This document shows, in pieces, positions 35,630 through 46,000 of a DNA stretch of 64,000 nt. Below the pieces are notes generated by a model. It was not told the origin of the DNA. It saw only the letters and a list, made by a program, of their open reading frames with translations, and made no database searches. The DNA is from Pseudonocardia sp. T1-2H (lineage in GTDB: Bacteria; Actinomycetota; Actinomycetes; Mycobacteriales; Pseudonocardiaceae), in the NCBI RefSeq assembly GCF_038039215.1, contig NZ_JBBPCL010000001.1, positions 6,262,001 to 6,326,000 of the forward strand. The letters run 5' to 3'. Made by a program: the position numbers and the translations under genes. Positions within the stretch are counted from its first letter, which is position 1. Each line of letters begins with the position of its first letter.

Positions 35630-35953
35630 TCAGCTCCCCCTGTAGGTCGTGTACGAGTACGGCGAGAGCAGGAGCGGCACGTGGTGGTGCCCGCGCACCG
35701 GGTCGACGGTGAACGCCAGCGTCACCTCCGGGAAGAACCCCGCCTGCCCGGTCGCCGCGAAGTAGGTGCCCGTGTCGAACGTCGCGCGGTGCACCCCTGC
35801 CGCGAGCGGGCCGGTGAACAGGTCGCCGACCCGGCCGTCCTCGTCGGTCACGCCGCTGTACACCGTTCCGTCCGGGCAGACCAGGGAGACGGGGACACCG
35901 GAGGCCGGACGGCCGAGCGCGGCATCCAGGACGTGTGTGCTGATTCCTGCCAC
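35630..35953 (-). CDS. uraH: 5-Hydroxyisourate hydrolase (transthyretin-like)
   Basis: A 107-residue enzyme of the uricolytic pathway that opens 5-hydroxyisourate to OHCU. The signature residues are all present: the N-terminal His in GISTHVLDAALGRPA, the Arg in VHRATFDTG, the HHHVPLLLSP segment, and the C-terminal hallmark YRGS. The start is GTG 35953 with AGGAGG ten bases before it. It converges with alc and diverges from the racemase gene across 208 bp. Neither urate oxidase nor OHCU decarboxylase is seen nearby, so the pathway is incomplete here. Confidence 0.93.
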   Translation of the reverse strand: MAGISTHVLDAALGRPASGVPVSLVCPDGTVYSGVTDEDGRVGDLFTGPLAAGVHRATFDTGTYFAATGQAGFFPEVTLAFTVDPVRGHHHVPLLLSPYSYTTYRGS

Positions 35954-36161
35954 GTGCTCGATTCCTCCTGGGAAGTCCCTACCGCTCGGCGCCCTTCCTC
36001 CCCGGGTGCACCCGCGCACGGGGACGGATCGAAACCCGCGGGAATGAGCGCGGGCAATCGATTCACACGAACGTAACGTAGAGCCGCTGTGATTCCTCCG
36101 GTACCCGCAACACCTACCGTGGCGAATCCACACCGGGCGAGACGGAACGAAGGAGGCGGGC

Positions 36162-36863
36162 ATGCTCATCACCATCATCAACCCGAACACGACGGAGTCG
36201 ATGACGACGACGATCGGCAAGTGCGCCGCCCAGGTCGCGGGTCCGGGCACCGTGGTCCACGCCGTCACGCCGTCGATGGGCCCGGCCTCGATCGAGAGCC
36301 ACTACGACGAGGCGCTGGCCGTGCCGGGGCTGCTCGCGGAGATCGCCGCCGGCGAGCGGGCGGGATCCGACGGGTACGTCGTCGCCTGTTTCGGCGATCC
36401 CGGGCTCGATGCCGCGCGGGAGCTGGCGCGCGGCCCGGTCGTCGGGATCGCCGAGGCCGCGATGCGCACCGCCTGCTACCTCGGCCGCGGGTTCAGCGTG
36501 GTCACGACGCTGGGCCGGACCATCGGGCGGGCCCGGGACCTGGCCGAGATCTACGGCGCGTCCCGGTTCCTGCGCAACGTCCGGGCGTGTGAGATCGGGG
36601 TCCTCGAGCTGGAGGACCCGGCGTCGGACGCCCGCCGGGTGATCACCGAGGAGTGCCGGCGCGCCGTCGTCGAGGACGCCGCGGACGCCGTCGTGCTCGG
36701 CTGCGCGGGTATGGCGGACCTCGCCTCGCAGATCTCCGACGCGGTCGGGGTACCGGTGGTCGACGGGGTGGCGGCGGCTACCCGGACCGTGGAGACCCTG
36801 GTGGCACTGGGCCTGCGCACCGGCTCGCGCGGGGAGTTCGCGACCCCGCCGGCGAAGCCCTAA
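36162..36863 (+). CDS. Asp/Glu/hydantoin racemase family protein (allantoin racemase-like)
   Basis: A 233-residue racemase. It starts MLITIINPNTTESMTTTIG, the hydantoin/allantoin racemase opening. The two catalytic cysteines are in VVACFGDPGLDAARE and VVLGCAGMADLA. The context of allantoinase, allantoicase and a nucleobase permease points to allantoin as substrate, interconverting S and R forms before ring opening. The ribosome site GAAGGAGG is strong. The gene is intact even though the allantoinase and the downstream permease are not. Confidence 0.88.
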   Translation: MLITIINPNTTESMTTTIGKCAAQVAGPGTVVHAVTPSMGPASIESHYDEALAVPGLLAEIAAGERAGSDGYVVACFGDPGLDAARELARGPVVGIAEAAMRTACYLGRGFSVVTTLGRTIGRARDLAEIYGASRFLRNVRACEIGVLELEDPASDARRVITEECRRAVVEDAADAVVLGCAGMADLASQISDAVGVPVVDGVAAATRTVETLVALGLRTGSRGEFATPPAKP

Positions 36864-37037
36864 ACCGGGATCCTGCGCAATTTCCAGATTCCCTGAGCGG
36901 ATATATGTCGAGTTCTTACTGCCGAGTCTCACATCCATGTGAAGAAATCGGATCATCCATCCCAGCGGGAACTCGTTCACCTACCGTTGCTTCCGATATC
37001 GATCGGGCACTCGTCGACGCGGAGGACGGGGACACGG

Positions 37038-37430
37038 ATGACGGAACCGACGGCGGTGGAGACCGGCGGCACGCCGGTGGCCACCAGCGGCACCCCGGGT
37101 GAGGTGAAGGCGGACCACGACCCGCGCCTCACCAATTCCGACCTCGCCCCACTCGAGAAGCAGACGTGGAAGTCGTACAACTTCTTCGCCTTCTGTATGT
37201 CCGACGTGCACAGCGTCGGCGGGTACGTCACGGCCGGCAGCCTGTTCGCCCTCGGCCTCGCGGCCTGGCAGGTTCTCATCGCGCTGCTGGTCGGCATCGG
37301 GATCGTCTACTTCCTCTGCAACCTCGTCGCCCGGCCCAGCCAGGCGACCGGCACGCCCTATCCCGTGGTCTGCCGCTCGTCGTTCGGCGAGCTCGGCGCC
37401 AACGTGCCGGCGATCATCTGCGCGCACTGA
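37038..37430 (+). pseudogene. NCS1 nucleobase/allantoin permease, truncated after two helices
   Basis: Only 130 codons remain of a transporter that normally has about 480-500. The start is typical NCS1: LTNSDLAPLEKQTWKSYNFFAFCMSDVHSVGGY, then helix one and two (AWQVLIALLVGIGIVYFLCNL), and ATGTPYPVVCRSSFGELGANVPAII. The protein then stops abruptly in CAH, where family members continue into the third helix. The 20 bp after the stop lead straight into the next, convergent gene. About 370 codons have therefore been deleted and transport is not possible. The 174 bp upstream, after the racemase stop, hold no gene I can recognise. Confidence 0.82.
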
Positions 37431-37450
37431 GCGCGACCGGCCCCTCCGTG

Positions 37451-38689
37451 TCAGGCGCGACGACGAGCCAGGACGGCCAGATGGTCACGGTCCGTGCCGG
37501 TCGCACGTTCCACCTCGTCGACGTCCAGGGCTCCGCAGTCCACGCCCCGCAGCAGGAACCCGGCAAGGGCGACGGCGGTGGCGGGCTCGTCCATGAAGCC
37601 CGATTCCGCCCGCTCGAGGTACGCCTTCAACCGGGCCCCCGCGGACCCCGCGCCGTCCCGGTAGAACAGGTGCACGGCGACGAAGCGGCTCGGCAGCTGG
37701 GCCGGGTGCAGGTCCCAGCCCTGGTAGAAGCCGCGTTCGAGGGAGCGCCGGACGAGCCGGCCGTGCAGCGCCCAGGCCACGTGCACCGCCGCCCCGTCCC
37801 CGACCGGGATCCGGTTCGTCGAGCCGTCGGAGAGCCGGACGCCGGTGCCCGCCGCGGCGAGCTGCATGACCGCCTTGGCGTGGTCCGCCGCCGGGTGCTC
37901 CATGCTCTGGTACCGCGCGGCGATCCCGAGCGAGGCCGAGTAGTCGTAGGTGCCGTAGTGCAGGCCGGTGCACCGGCCCGCCGCCGCGGCGATCATTCGG
38001 GGCAGCGGGGACGCGCCGTCGGGGCCGAGGACCGACTGCGGGGTCTCGACCTGGATCTCGAACCGGAGCGGCGCGATCCCGTGCTCTGCCTCCAGCGCCT
38101 CCAGCACCCGCACCAGGGCGCCGACCTGCTCGACGGCCGTCACCTTGGGCAGCGTGAGCACGAACCCGTCCGGGATCCCGCCCGCCTTCACCAGCGCGCC
38201 GACGAAGCCGGCGAGGGTGCGGATGCCGCGCCGCCGGGTCGGGGCCTCGAAGCTGCGGAAGCGGAGACCGGTGAACGGCGGGGCGGTGCCGGCTGCGACC
38301 GACGCGGCGAGCTCGACGGCGGCGCGCTCGGCCTCGGCGTCCTCCTCCGCGTCGGACCGGGTGCCGTAGCCGTCCTCGAGGTCGATGCGCAGGTCCTCGA
38401 TCGGCTCGGTGCCGAGCTTGCGCCGGACCCGGTCGGTGAGCTCGCCGGCCAGCTCGTCCGGCACGCCCCAGACGTCTGAGAGGTCCGGGGCGTGGGCGTC
38501 GAGCGCGGCGAGCGCCTCGGCGCCCCAGCGCGCGGCGGTGTCCCTGGTGTAGCGGTCCGCGGGGACGTAGACGGTGTGCACCGGCTGCCGCGACCCGGCG
38601 TCACCCGGGTAGGCCGCCGCCAGCCGCGCGTCGACGTCGTGCAGCTCACGGTCGAGCTCGGACGCGAGCGCGTCGGCGAGATCCGTCAT
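37451..38689 (-). CDS. DUF6986 / HpcH-HpaI aldolase-like protein
   Basis: A 412-residue protein resembling the citrate-lyase beta/HpcH aldolase barrel. It has EDLRIDLEDGYGTRSDAEED (acidic metal-binding loop), FVLTLPKVTAVEQVGALVRVLEALE, and LRFEIQVETPQSVLGPDG with the barrel Glu. GLHYGTYDYSASLG and HPAQLPSRFVAVHLFY follow. This subgroup, usually listed as DUF6986, accompanies allantoin and glyoxylate genes in actinobacteria. A role in handling a ureide-derived C2 unit such as glyoxylate is reasonable but unproven. The start is ATG 38689 rather than 38713, because AAGGATCGG lies upstream. The gene is complete, in contrast to its broken neighbours. Confidence 0.78.
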   Translation of the reverse strand: MTDLADALASELDRELHDVDARLAAAYPGDAGSRQPVHTVYVPADRYTRDTAARWGAEALAALDAHAPDLSDVWGVPDELAGELTDRVRRKLGTEPIEDLRIDLEDGYGTRSDAEEDAEAERAAVELAASVAAGTAPPFTGLRFRSFEAPTRRRGIRTLAGFVGALVKAGGIPDGFVLTLPKVTAVEQVGALVRVLEALEAEHGIAPLRFEIQVETPQSVLGPDGASPLPRMIAAAAGRCTGLHYGTYDYSASLGIAARYQSMEHPAADHAKAVMQLAAAGTGVRLSDGSTNRIPVGDGAAVHVAWALHGRLVRRSLERGFYQGWDLHPAQLPSRFVAVHLFYRDGAGSAGARLKAYLERAESGFMDEPATAVALAGFLLRGVDCGALDVDEVERATGTDRDHLAVLARRRA

Positions 38690-38841
38690 GCGCCGATCCT
38701 TCCGGATGGTCACCGGCCCTCGCTCGTTCTGTGACGACCCGGCGCATGTCCTTCCGGGGCCACCTGATCACCGGGAGCGTGACGTGGCTGCGTCTCCGAC
38801 CGCGCTGGTACGACCTTCGCGGCGAGCAGAGGACGGTCCGG

Positions 38842-39517
38842 TCAGGCGGCGGCCTGGTCGCCGGGGCGGCGGTGGTAGCTGTCCACGTACTCGGCGCCGG
38901 AGAAGCTCCGCGATGGCGTCCATGATCTCGTCCGTGACCGCCCGGCGGATGGCGGCGGAGTTCTCCAGGCCCTCGTAGCGGCTGAAGTCCAACGGCTCGC
39001 CGAAGCGCACCTCGACCGGCGCGATCCGCGGCAGCTTCGCGCCGACGGGCTGCACCTTGTCCGTGCCGAGCAGCGCCACCGGGACGACGACCGCGCCGGT
39101 GGACAGCGCCAGGGAGGCGACACCGGTGTGCCCACGGTGCAGCCGGCCGTCGAGCGAGCGCGTGCCCTCGGGGTAGATGCCGAACGCGCCGCCCTGCTCG
39201 AGGACCTTCCGCCCGGCGTCGAGCGCGGCGAGCCCGGCCTTCGCGTTGGCCCGGTCCACCGGGACATAACCGAGGGCGGTGAGGAACCGAGCGAGCAGCC
39301 TGCCCTTGATCCCGCAGCCCGTGAAGTACTCCGCCTTGCCCAGGAACGCGACGGGGCGGGGGGTGACGAGGGGGATCACCGCGGTGTCGACCGCGGCGCG
39401 GTGGTTGGACGCGAAGATCACCGGGCCGTGGAGCGGGACCCGCCGCGCGCCGTGCACCCGGGGCCGCCACACGACCCGCACGAGCGGAGCGAGCACCCAC
39501 TTGATCAAGAACTGCAT
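38842..39517 (-). CDS. 1-acyl-glycerol-3-phosphate acyltransferase-like protein (frameshifted)
   Basis: A 224-residue PlsC-fold acyltransferase. FASNHRAAVDTAVI is the catalytic NHxxxxD box, FLGKAEYFTG is block II, IYPEGTRSLDGR is block III and VVVPVALLGTD is block IV. Near the end the frame shifts by one base at CCGGAGAAGCTC (38897-38908). Reading through it gives the usual family tail LSGAEYVDSYHRRPGDQAAA and the stop at 38842. It would acylate lysophospholipid or a related lipid at the membrane; the N-terminal FLIKWVLAPLVRVVW is a membrane-contacting helix. ATG 39517 has AGGGGAC upstream. The neighbouring ABC-F gene diverges. Confidence 0.85.
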
Positions 39518-39772
39518 GTCCCCTAGACCTTCCCGACATCCCCGGCCGACCTGGACGTGCACCCGAGGGCGCCCATGCGCCCGCGCCAGTGTGGCGCTCC
39601 CATTGTGTCCGCTGGGTCACCGGGACGGAACGGCTCCGGGACGTGAAGTCGACGGCTCGCGTCGGGGCCGCCCGCTGCAGTCGCCGGTGATGCGGTGGGG
39701 CACGGCCGAGTCGGCGAGCCGCGGGAGTCCGATCCGGGTGAGGAACCCCTCGACGTCCAGCCGGAAGGTCGT
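39518..39772. other. Intergenic region before the ABC-F promoter
   Basis: No convincing gene. On the minus strand a short stretch around 39725-39790 reads FRLDVEGFLTRIGLPRL, faintly like the first helix of arylamine N-acetyltransferases, but nothing of that family follows. The region supplies the promoters for the divergent acyltransferase and ABC-F genes. Confidence 0.3.
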
Positions 39773-39809
39773 AAATCGGTTGCGGGCCTCCCGCGGTCCG
39801 CGCGATGCT
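39773..39809 (+). promoter_or_regulatory. WhiB7-type promoter for the ABC-F gene
   Basis: AAATCGG (39773-39779) directly precedes a -35 hexamer TTGCGG (39780-39785). An 18-bp spacer separates this from GATGCT (39804-39809) as -10. An AT-rich patch just upstream of the -35 is what WhiB7 requires when it works with the primary sigma factor at antibiotic-resistance promoters. In such GC-rich DNA a TAAAT here stands out. Transcription would start about 39815, almost at the ATG of the three-codon upstream frame. Confidence 0.5.
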
Positions 39810-39818
39810 GCGGGAGAC

Positions 39819-39872
39819 ATGAGGCACTGACACCATCCCCGCCCGCGACCGCGGCTCCACGCCCGGCGGGCG
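39819..39872 (+). promoter_or_regulatory. Three-codon upstream ORF and hairpin, candidate attenuator
   Basis: ATG-AGG-CAC-TGA (39819-39830, peptide MRH) follows a GGGAGA ribosome site. Ten bases later CGCCCGC (39840-39846) can pair with GCGGGCG (39866-39872). A second weak stem, ACACC (39874-39878) with GGTGT (39892-39896), would cover the GGTGG in front of the ABC-F ATG. Ribosome stalling on a minimal leader is an established mode of control for ABC-F resistance genes. The details here are inferred. Confidence 0.45.
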
Positions 39873-39900
39873 CACACCTGTGATCACCGGTGGTGTCCCC

Positions 39901-41492
<1,592 letters not shown>

Positions 41493-41493
<1 letters not shown>

Positions 41494-41530
41494 CGCGGGT
41501 GTGCGCAGAGCGCTCCGTGCACCCCCGCGC
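41493..41530. terminator. Hairpin between convergent ABC-F and FUSC genes
   Basis: GCGCGGGTG (41493-41501) pairs with CACCCCCGCGC (41520-41530) with a two-base C bulge. It occupies the whole 42-bp gap between two converging stop codons and is probably a bidirectional terminator. Confidence 0.6.
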
Positions 41531-41535
41531 AACGC

Positions 41536-42633
41536 TCAGAGCTGGGCGCGCAGGGCTGCCTGGGCGGCCTGCCGGGTCAGGCCGGTGGCCTGCAGGAGGT
41601 CGATCGCGATCGAGCGGAGCTGCGCGATCATGACCTGTTCGGACACCCCGCGGTCACCGGCCCCGTCGCCGAGGACCGGCGAGTCGTGGACGAGCTCGAG
41701 GATCGGTTCGCGGGCCTTCGCCCGGTCCCCGTCCTCCCCGATCTGCTCGGTCAGCTTCTGCACCGCCGTACCCAGCTGCGCGACGGCGTCGGCCAGCTCC
41801 TCGACGGCGGGCTCGTCGTCCCCGATGGCCGTGACCGCGCGCCGGGCGAGCACCCGGGCGTTGCGCATCGCGTAGTCCGTGCGCTCGGCGAGCTCGGTGA
41901 ACCGGAGCAGCGCGCGGCGGTGCGGGCGGCGCAGGGGGGCCACCGACGTCACCTCGCGGCCCGAGGCCAGGGCGGCCCGCAGCGCGTCGATCAGGGGTTG
42001 GCTCCGCCGGGCCCGGGCGAGCGCCGCGCTCGCCGCCTCCGGGTCCCGTCCGCGCAGGGCGTCCGCGATGCCGAACAGGACGCCCGCGAGCTCGTCGAGA
42101 ACCGCGTGGGCCTGCCGGCGGACGGGGCCGAGCGGGTGCGACGGCAGGACTGCGGCGACGAGCAGCCCGACCGCGCCGCCGATCACCGCGTCGAGGGCGC
42201 GATTGATCCCACCGACGCCTCCGGGCGGCAGCAGCGTCGCGACGAGCACGGCGGACGAGCCGGCCTGCGCGACGATCAGCGTGGCCCCGTCGGTGAACAC
42301 CGCGGCCGCCATCGCCAGCGCCACGACCAGCGCGATCTGCCAGGTCCCCGAGCCGATCGCGGAGATCAGCAGGTCCCCGACGAGCACGCCGAGGCTGACC
42401 CCGACGACGAGCTCGACCACCCGCCGGCGCCGCGTCCCGAGGGAGACGCCGAGGCACAGGACCGCGGCGACCGGCGCGAAGAAGGGCCGGTCGTGCCCGA
42501 CCAGGTCGTTCGCGACCCACCAGGACAGCCCGGCCGCCACGGCGCACTGCAGGATCGGCAGCGCCGAGACCCGCAGCCGCCGTCCGCCGAGCTGCAGCCG
42601 CGAGCGGGCCCGGGAGCGCACCCGGCGGAGCAC
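41536..42633 (-). CDS. FUSC-like aromatic acid exporter family membrane protein
   Basis: A 365-residue integral membrane protein. The first half has about six hydrophobic helices (PILQCAVAAGLSWWVANDL, FFAPVAAVLCLGVSLGTRRRR, VVELVVGVSLGVLVGDLLI, ALDAVIGGAVGLLVAAVL). The second half is a cytoplasmic helical domain with RDPEAASAALARARRSQPLID. The R-x-R after the second helix and the overall plan match the FUSC/ArAE family of aromatic-acid or fusaric-acid exporters; the substrate is not known. GTG 42633 begins five bases after the stop of the DUF3151 gene, so the two form an operon. Confidence 0.78.
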   Translation of the reverse strand: MLRRVRSRARSRLQLGGRRLRVSALPILQCAVAAGLSWWVANDLVGHDRPFFAPVAAVLCLGVSLGTRRRRVVELVVGVSLGVLVGDLLISAIGSGTWQIALVVALAMAAAVFTDGATLIVAQAGSSAVLVATLLPPGGVGGINRALDAVIGGAVGLLVAAVLPSHPLGPVRRQAHAVLDELAGVLFGIADALRGRDPEAASAALARARRSQPLIDALRAALASGREVTSVAPLRRPHRRALLRFTELAERTDYAMRNARVLARRAVTAIGDDEPAVEELADAVAQLGTAVQKLTEQIGEDGDRAKAREPILELVHDSPVLGDGAGDRGVSEQVMIAQLRSIAIDLLQATGLTRQAAQAALRAQL

Positions 42634-42638
42634 GGTCG

Positions 42639-43052
42639 TCAGGCCAGGCCGAGCGCGGACGGCGCCGTCGGGTCGGACTCCGCGATGAAGGCGCGGAGGC
42701 GCTCGACCTCGTCCGTCTCGCCGATCGCCTCGGACGCGCGCAGCAGCGCGGCGAGCGCCCGCAGGACGCCGCGGTTGGGCTCGTGCGACCACGGGATCGG
42801 GCCGAAGCCCTTCCAGCCGTTGCGCCGGAGCTGGTCCAGGCCGCGGTGGTACCCGGTGCGGGCATAGGCGTAGGCGGTGATCGAGGCGCCCTCGGCGAGC
42901 GAGTTCTCGGCGAGGGTGGCCCAGGCGATCACCGACGACGGGCTGGCCGCGGCCACGTCGGCCGGGTCCTCACCGTTCTCCAGCGCGGCCGCCGCGGGAT
43001 CGATCGGGAGGCGGGTCGGCTCCGGGCCGAGAAGGTTGCCGTGCACACTCAT
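42639..43052 (-). CDS. DUF3151 family protein
   Basis: A 137-residue protein with the DUF3151 pattern: NLLGPEPTRLPIDPAAAALE at the start, ASPSSVIAWATLAENSLAEG, then AYAYARTGYHRGLDQLRRNGWKGFGPIPW in the middle. It is helical and TPR-like. Function is unknown. A DUF3151 gene lies between purA and fba in mycobacteria (Rv0360c), and here too fba follows, 42 bp further on the same strand. Conservation of this neighbourhood suggests a housekeeping role. Confidence 0.85.
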   Translation of the reverse strand: MSVHGNLLGPEPTRLPIDPAAAALENGEDPADVAAASPSSVIAWATLAENSLAEGASITAYAYARTGYHRGLDQLRRNGWKGFGPIPWSHEPNRGVLRALAALLRASEAIGETDEVERLRAFIAESDPTAPSALGLA

Positions 43053-43093
43053 GCCGACATACTGCCTCCTCGGGCCCGGAGCATCCCCGCGGG

Positions 43094-44127
43094 TCAGCCC
43101 GCCAGCGACTTCCCTGTGGACTTCAGGGACTCGCAGGCCTCGATGACGCGCTCGGACATCGCGACCTCGGCCTTCTTCATGTAGACGCGCGGGTCGTAGG
43201 CCTTCTTGTTGCCGACCTCGCCGTCCACCTTCAGCACGCCGTCGTAGTTCTTGAACATGTGGTCGGCGATGGGCCGGGTGAACGCGTACTGGGTGTCCGT
43301 GTCCACGTTCATCTTCACGACGCCGTAGGTGAGCGCCTCGTGGATCTCCTCCAGCAGCGAGCCGGAGCCGCCGTGGAAGACCAGGTCGAACGGCTTCTCG
43401 CCGTGGCTCAGGCCGAGCTTCTCCCGCGCGACCTCCTGCCCCTGCTTCAGGATCTCCGGGCGCAGCTTCACGTTGCCCGGCTTGTAGACGCCGTGCACGT
43501 TGCCGAAGGTCGCGGCCAGCAGGTAACGGCCCTTCTCCCCGGCGCCGAGCACCTCGACCACGCGCTCGTAGTCGCCCGGCGCGGTGTAGAGCTTCTCGTT
43601 GATGTCGTGCGCGACGCCGTCCTCCTCGCCGCCCACGACACCGATCTCGACCTCGAGGATGATCTTCGCCTTCGCCGCCTCCTCGAGCAGCTCCGCCGCG
43701 ATCTTCAGGTTCTCCTCGACTCCACCGCCGACCCGTCCCACATGTGGGACTGGAAGAGCGGGTTCAGACCCTTCGCGACGCGCTCCTGGCTGATCCTGAT
43801 GAGCGGCCGGACGAAGCTGTCCAGCTTGTCCTTGGGGCAGTGATCGGTGTGCAATGCCACGTTGATCGGGTACTTGTCCGCGACCACATGGGCGAACTCG
43901 GCCAGCCCGACCGCACCCGTGACCATGTCCTTGACCCGGGTCCCGGAGAGGAACTCGGCACCGCCGGTGGACACCTGGACGATGCCGTCGCTGCCCGCCT
44001 CGGCGAAGCCGCGCAGGGCCGCGTTCAGCGTCTCCGTGCTGGTCACGTTGATGGCCGGGTAGGCGTACTCACCGCTCTTCGCCTTGTCCAGCATCTCGTT
44101 GTAGATCTCGGGAGTGGCGATCGGCAT
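43094..44127 (-). CDS. fba: Class II fructose-bisphosphate aldolase (frameshifted)
   Basis: A zinc-dependent aldolase of glycolysis and gluconeogenesis. The N-terminal frame has STGGAEFLSGTRVKDMVTGA, then VALHTDHCPKDKLDS with the first zinc histidine, and FQSHMWDGSAV. The C-terminal frame has LEVEIGVVGGEEDGV, TFGNVHGVYKPGN and LVFHGGSGS, which supply the remaining metal ligands, and KMNVDTDTQYAF. The two frames join at about 43722-43735, where one base is missing. Restoring it gives 344 residues, the standard length, so the gene is treated as one. ATG 44127 has GGAGGTCAACC upstream. An active glycolytic enzyme is expected. Confidence 0.93.
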
Positions 44128-44226
44128 GGTTGACCTCCTCGACGTCCACGTATTTCGGCAGCCAGTATCGCCTACCCGGGACGCGCGGTGAGGACCCCTG
44201 ATCGACCTCGCCGTTAAGCTGACGGC

Positions 44227-44886
44227 GTGGGGGACCGGATCGAGGGCCGGATCGACGGCCGGCTCGACGTCGCGGGCGACAGCGGCGCCGAGGGTGCTGT
44301 CGAGCGCACCCTCACCCGGCTGCGGCGGATCGACAGCCGCCCGGACCCGACGGTGGCCCCGCCCGCGGCCCCGCCGGCGGGGGCGCCACCGGCCCCGCTG
44401 ACGCTCGCGGACCTCTACCGGGACCACCGGATGCGGCTCATCCGGCTGGCCGTCCTGCTCGTGGACCAGCCCGCCACCGCCGAGGACGTCGTCCAGGAGG
44501 CCTTCACCGGCCTGCACCGGCACTGGTCGGGGCTGCGGGACGAGGCCGCGGCCGTCGCGTACCTGCGCACCGCGGTCGTCAACGGGTCGCGGTCCGTTCT
44601 CCGGCGCCGCCGCACCGCCCGGGAGTACGTCGCGCCGCACGGCGTCAACGCGCGCTCCGCGGAGTCGCTGGCCATGCTGTCCGCGGAACACCAGTCGGTG
44701 GTCGACGCCCTGGGGTCGCTCCCGCCCCGACAGCGTGAGGTCCTCGTACTGCGCTACTACGGTGGGCTCTCGGAGGCGGAGATCGCCGAGGCCGCCGGGA
44801 TCAGCCGGGGCACCGTGAAATCGACCGCCAGCCGGGCCCTCGACACGGTCGCCCGGGTGCTCGCGGAACGATCCGGGGGACGCTGA
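44227..44886 (+). CDS. SigE-family ECF RNA polymerase sigma factor
   Basis: A 219-residue sigma factor. Residues 60-120 are region 2 (LADLYRDHRMRLIRLAVLLVD, ATAEDVVQEAFTGLHRHW), and residues 155-210 are region 4 (LPPRQREVLVLRYYGGLSEAEIAEAAGISRGTVKS). This arrangement is typical of the SigE-type (SIG50/ECF41-like) actinobacterial ECF group. The first 58 residues are an Asp/Arg then Pro/Ala-rich extension, so the real start could be internal. The small membrane-protein gene 20 bp downstream might be a membrane partner, but it has no recognisable anti-sigma domain. The gene diverges from fba. Confidence 0.83.
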   Translation: MGDRIEGRIDGRLDVAGDSGAEGAVERTLTRLRRIDSRPDPTVAPPAAPPAGAPPAPLTLADLYRDHRMRLIRLAVLLVDQPATAEDVVQEAFTGLHRHWSGLRDEAAAVAYLRTAVVNGSRSVLRRRRTAREYVAPHGVNARSAESLAMLSAEHQSVVDALGSLPPRQREVLVLRYYGGLSEAEIAEAAGISRGTVKSTASRALDTVARVLAERSGGR

Positions 44887-44906
44887 ATGGACGGGAGGGG
44901 GACGCC

Positions 44907-45245
44907 GTGAGCCGGCCGGGAGGACCCCCGCCGTACCCCGCGCCGGATCCGGAGCAGCGGCTGGCGGAGGCAATGCGCGCCCACGCGTCACAGTCCGGCG
45001 GTTCTGCGCCCTACGTGCCGGAACCCGGCCCGTCGGCCACCCGGTACCAGCCGCCGCCGCAGCACACCCCCGGCCCGCCTGCCGCCCCGTGGACGGCCCC
45101 CGACCGCGGCCGGGCGGCGCCCGGGAGCGCGCTCGGGCCGATCCTCTGGCCGTTGCTGATCGCCCTGCTGGCCGGCGCGGTGCTCGGGTGCGGGCTCGCG
45201 CTGATCTCCATCCTGCTCCCGGGAGTACTGCCCCCGATCGGCTGA
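44907..45245 (+). CDS. Small Pro-rich membrane protein next to the sigma factor
   Basis: A 112-residue protein. The N-terminal 75 residues are proline-rich and soluble (RYQPPPQHTPGPPAAPW), including a short helix DPEQRLAEAMRAHA. One transmembrane helix follows (ILWPLLIALLAGAVLGCGLALISILLPG). The GTG at 44907 has GGAGGGGG upstream and is 20 bp from the sigma-factor stop, so they are co-transcribed. The helix DPEQRLAEAMRAHA recurs in other actinobacterial small membrane proteins. A role in anchoring or sensing is possible, but nothing shows it. Confidence 0.65.
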   Translation: MSRPGGPPPYPAPDPEQRLAEAMRAHASQSGGSAPYVPEPGPSATRYQPPPQHTPGPPAAPWTAPDRGRAAPGSALGPILWPLLIALLAGAVLGCGLALISILLPGVLPPIG

Positions 45246-45272
45246 GGGGGCCGACCGGTACCGTCGTGCCCT

Positions 45273-45938
45273 GTGACGCCTCTCGCCACCACGACTCTCG
45301 CGCTCGGCCCCGAATGGCTGAAGCCCGACACCATCATCGAATGGCTCGGCCCCTGGGCGCTCGTCGGCCTGGCGCTGATCGTCTTCGCCGAGTGCGGCCT
45401 GCTCCTCGGCTTCTTCCTGCCCGGTGACTCGCTGCTGTTCACGGCGGGCCTGTTCGTGGCGAGCGGCGCGATCAGGACGCCGCTGTGGCTCACCTGTCTG
45501 ATCCTGGTCGTGGCCGCGTTCGCCGGGAACGCCACGGGGTACGCGATCGGCCGCAAGGCCGGGCCCGCGATCTTCGACAAGCCGAAGAGCAGGCTGTTCA
45601 AGCCGAGTCACGTGGCGAAGACGCAGGAGTTCTTCGACAAGTACGGCAACCGGGCGATCGTGCTGGGCCGCTTCGTCCCGGTCGTGCGGACCTTCATCAC
45701 CGTCATGGCGGGCGTCGGGCAGATGGAGGCCAAGCGCTACCTGACGTACTCGCTGATCGGCGGCGTCGCCTGGGCCGCCGGCGTCACGGTGCTCGGCTAC
45801 TTCCTCGGCCAGTTCGACGTCGTCAAGAACAACATCGAGCTGATGCTCATCCTCATCGTGCTCCTCTCGGTGATCCCGATCATCATCGAGATCCTGCGGG
45901 CGCGGCGTGACCGCCCCAAGGGCGCGCACGCCCGCTGA
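45273..45938 (+). CDS. DedA family membrane protein
   Basis: A 221-residue DedA protein. The family signature ECGLLLGFFLPGDSLLFTAG is at residues 40-60. The re-entrant amphipathic section FDKYGNRAIVLGRFVPVVRTFITVMAG contains the conserved RF(x)PxxR pair of arginines, and the C-terminal helices end in a basic tail RARRDRPKG. DedA proteins act as lipid scramblases or flippases for undecaprenyl phosphate or phosphatidylethanolamine; the precise lipid here is unknown. GTG 45273 is 27 bp after the preceding gene. A second DedA gene follows 62 bp later. One DedA gene occupies the equivalent place in mycobacteria (Rv0364). Confidence 0.9.
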   Translation: MTPLATTTLALGPEWLKPDTIIEWLGPWALVGLALIVFAECGLLLGFFLPGDSLLFTAGLFVASGAIRTPLWLTCLILVVAAFAGNATGYAIGRKAGPAIFDKPKSRLFKPSHVAKTQEFFDKYGNRAIVLGRFVPVVRTFITVMAGVGQMEAKRYLTYSLIGGVAWAAGVTVLGYFLGQFDVVKNNIELMLILIVLLSVIPIIIEILRARRDRPKGAHAR

Positions 45939-46000
45939 CGCACGCGACGGCGCCGGCCGAACCTCCCTTCCGGCGCCCCTTCAGGAGATCCGAGACGACG

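Noticed and set aside
39617..39877. Small minus-strand gene resembling an arylamine N-acetyltransferase start
   Set aside because: Only about 15 residues look similar, the rest has no family motif, and the region is better explained as the ABC-F promoter and leader.
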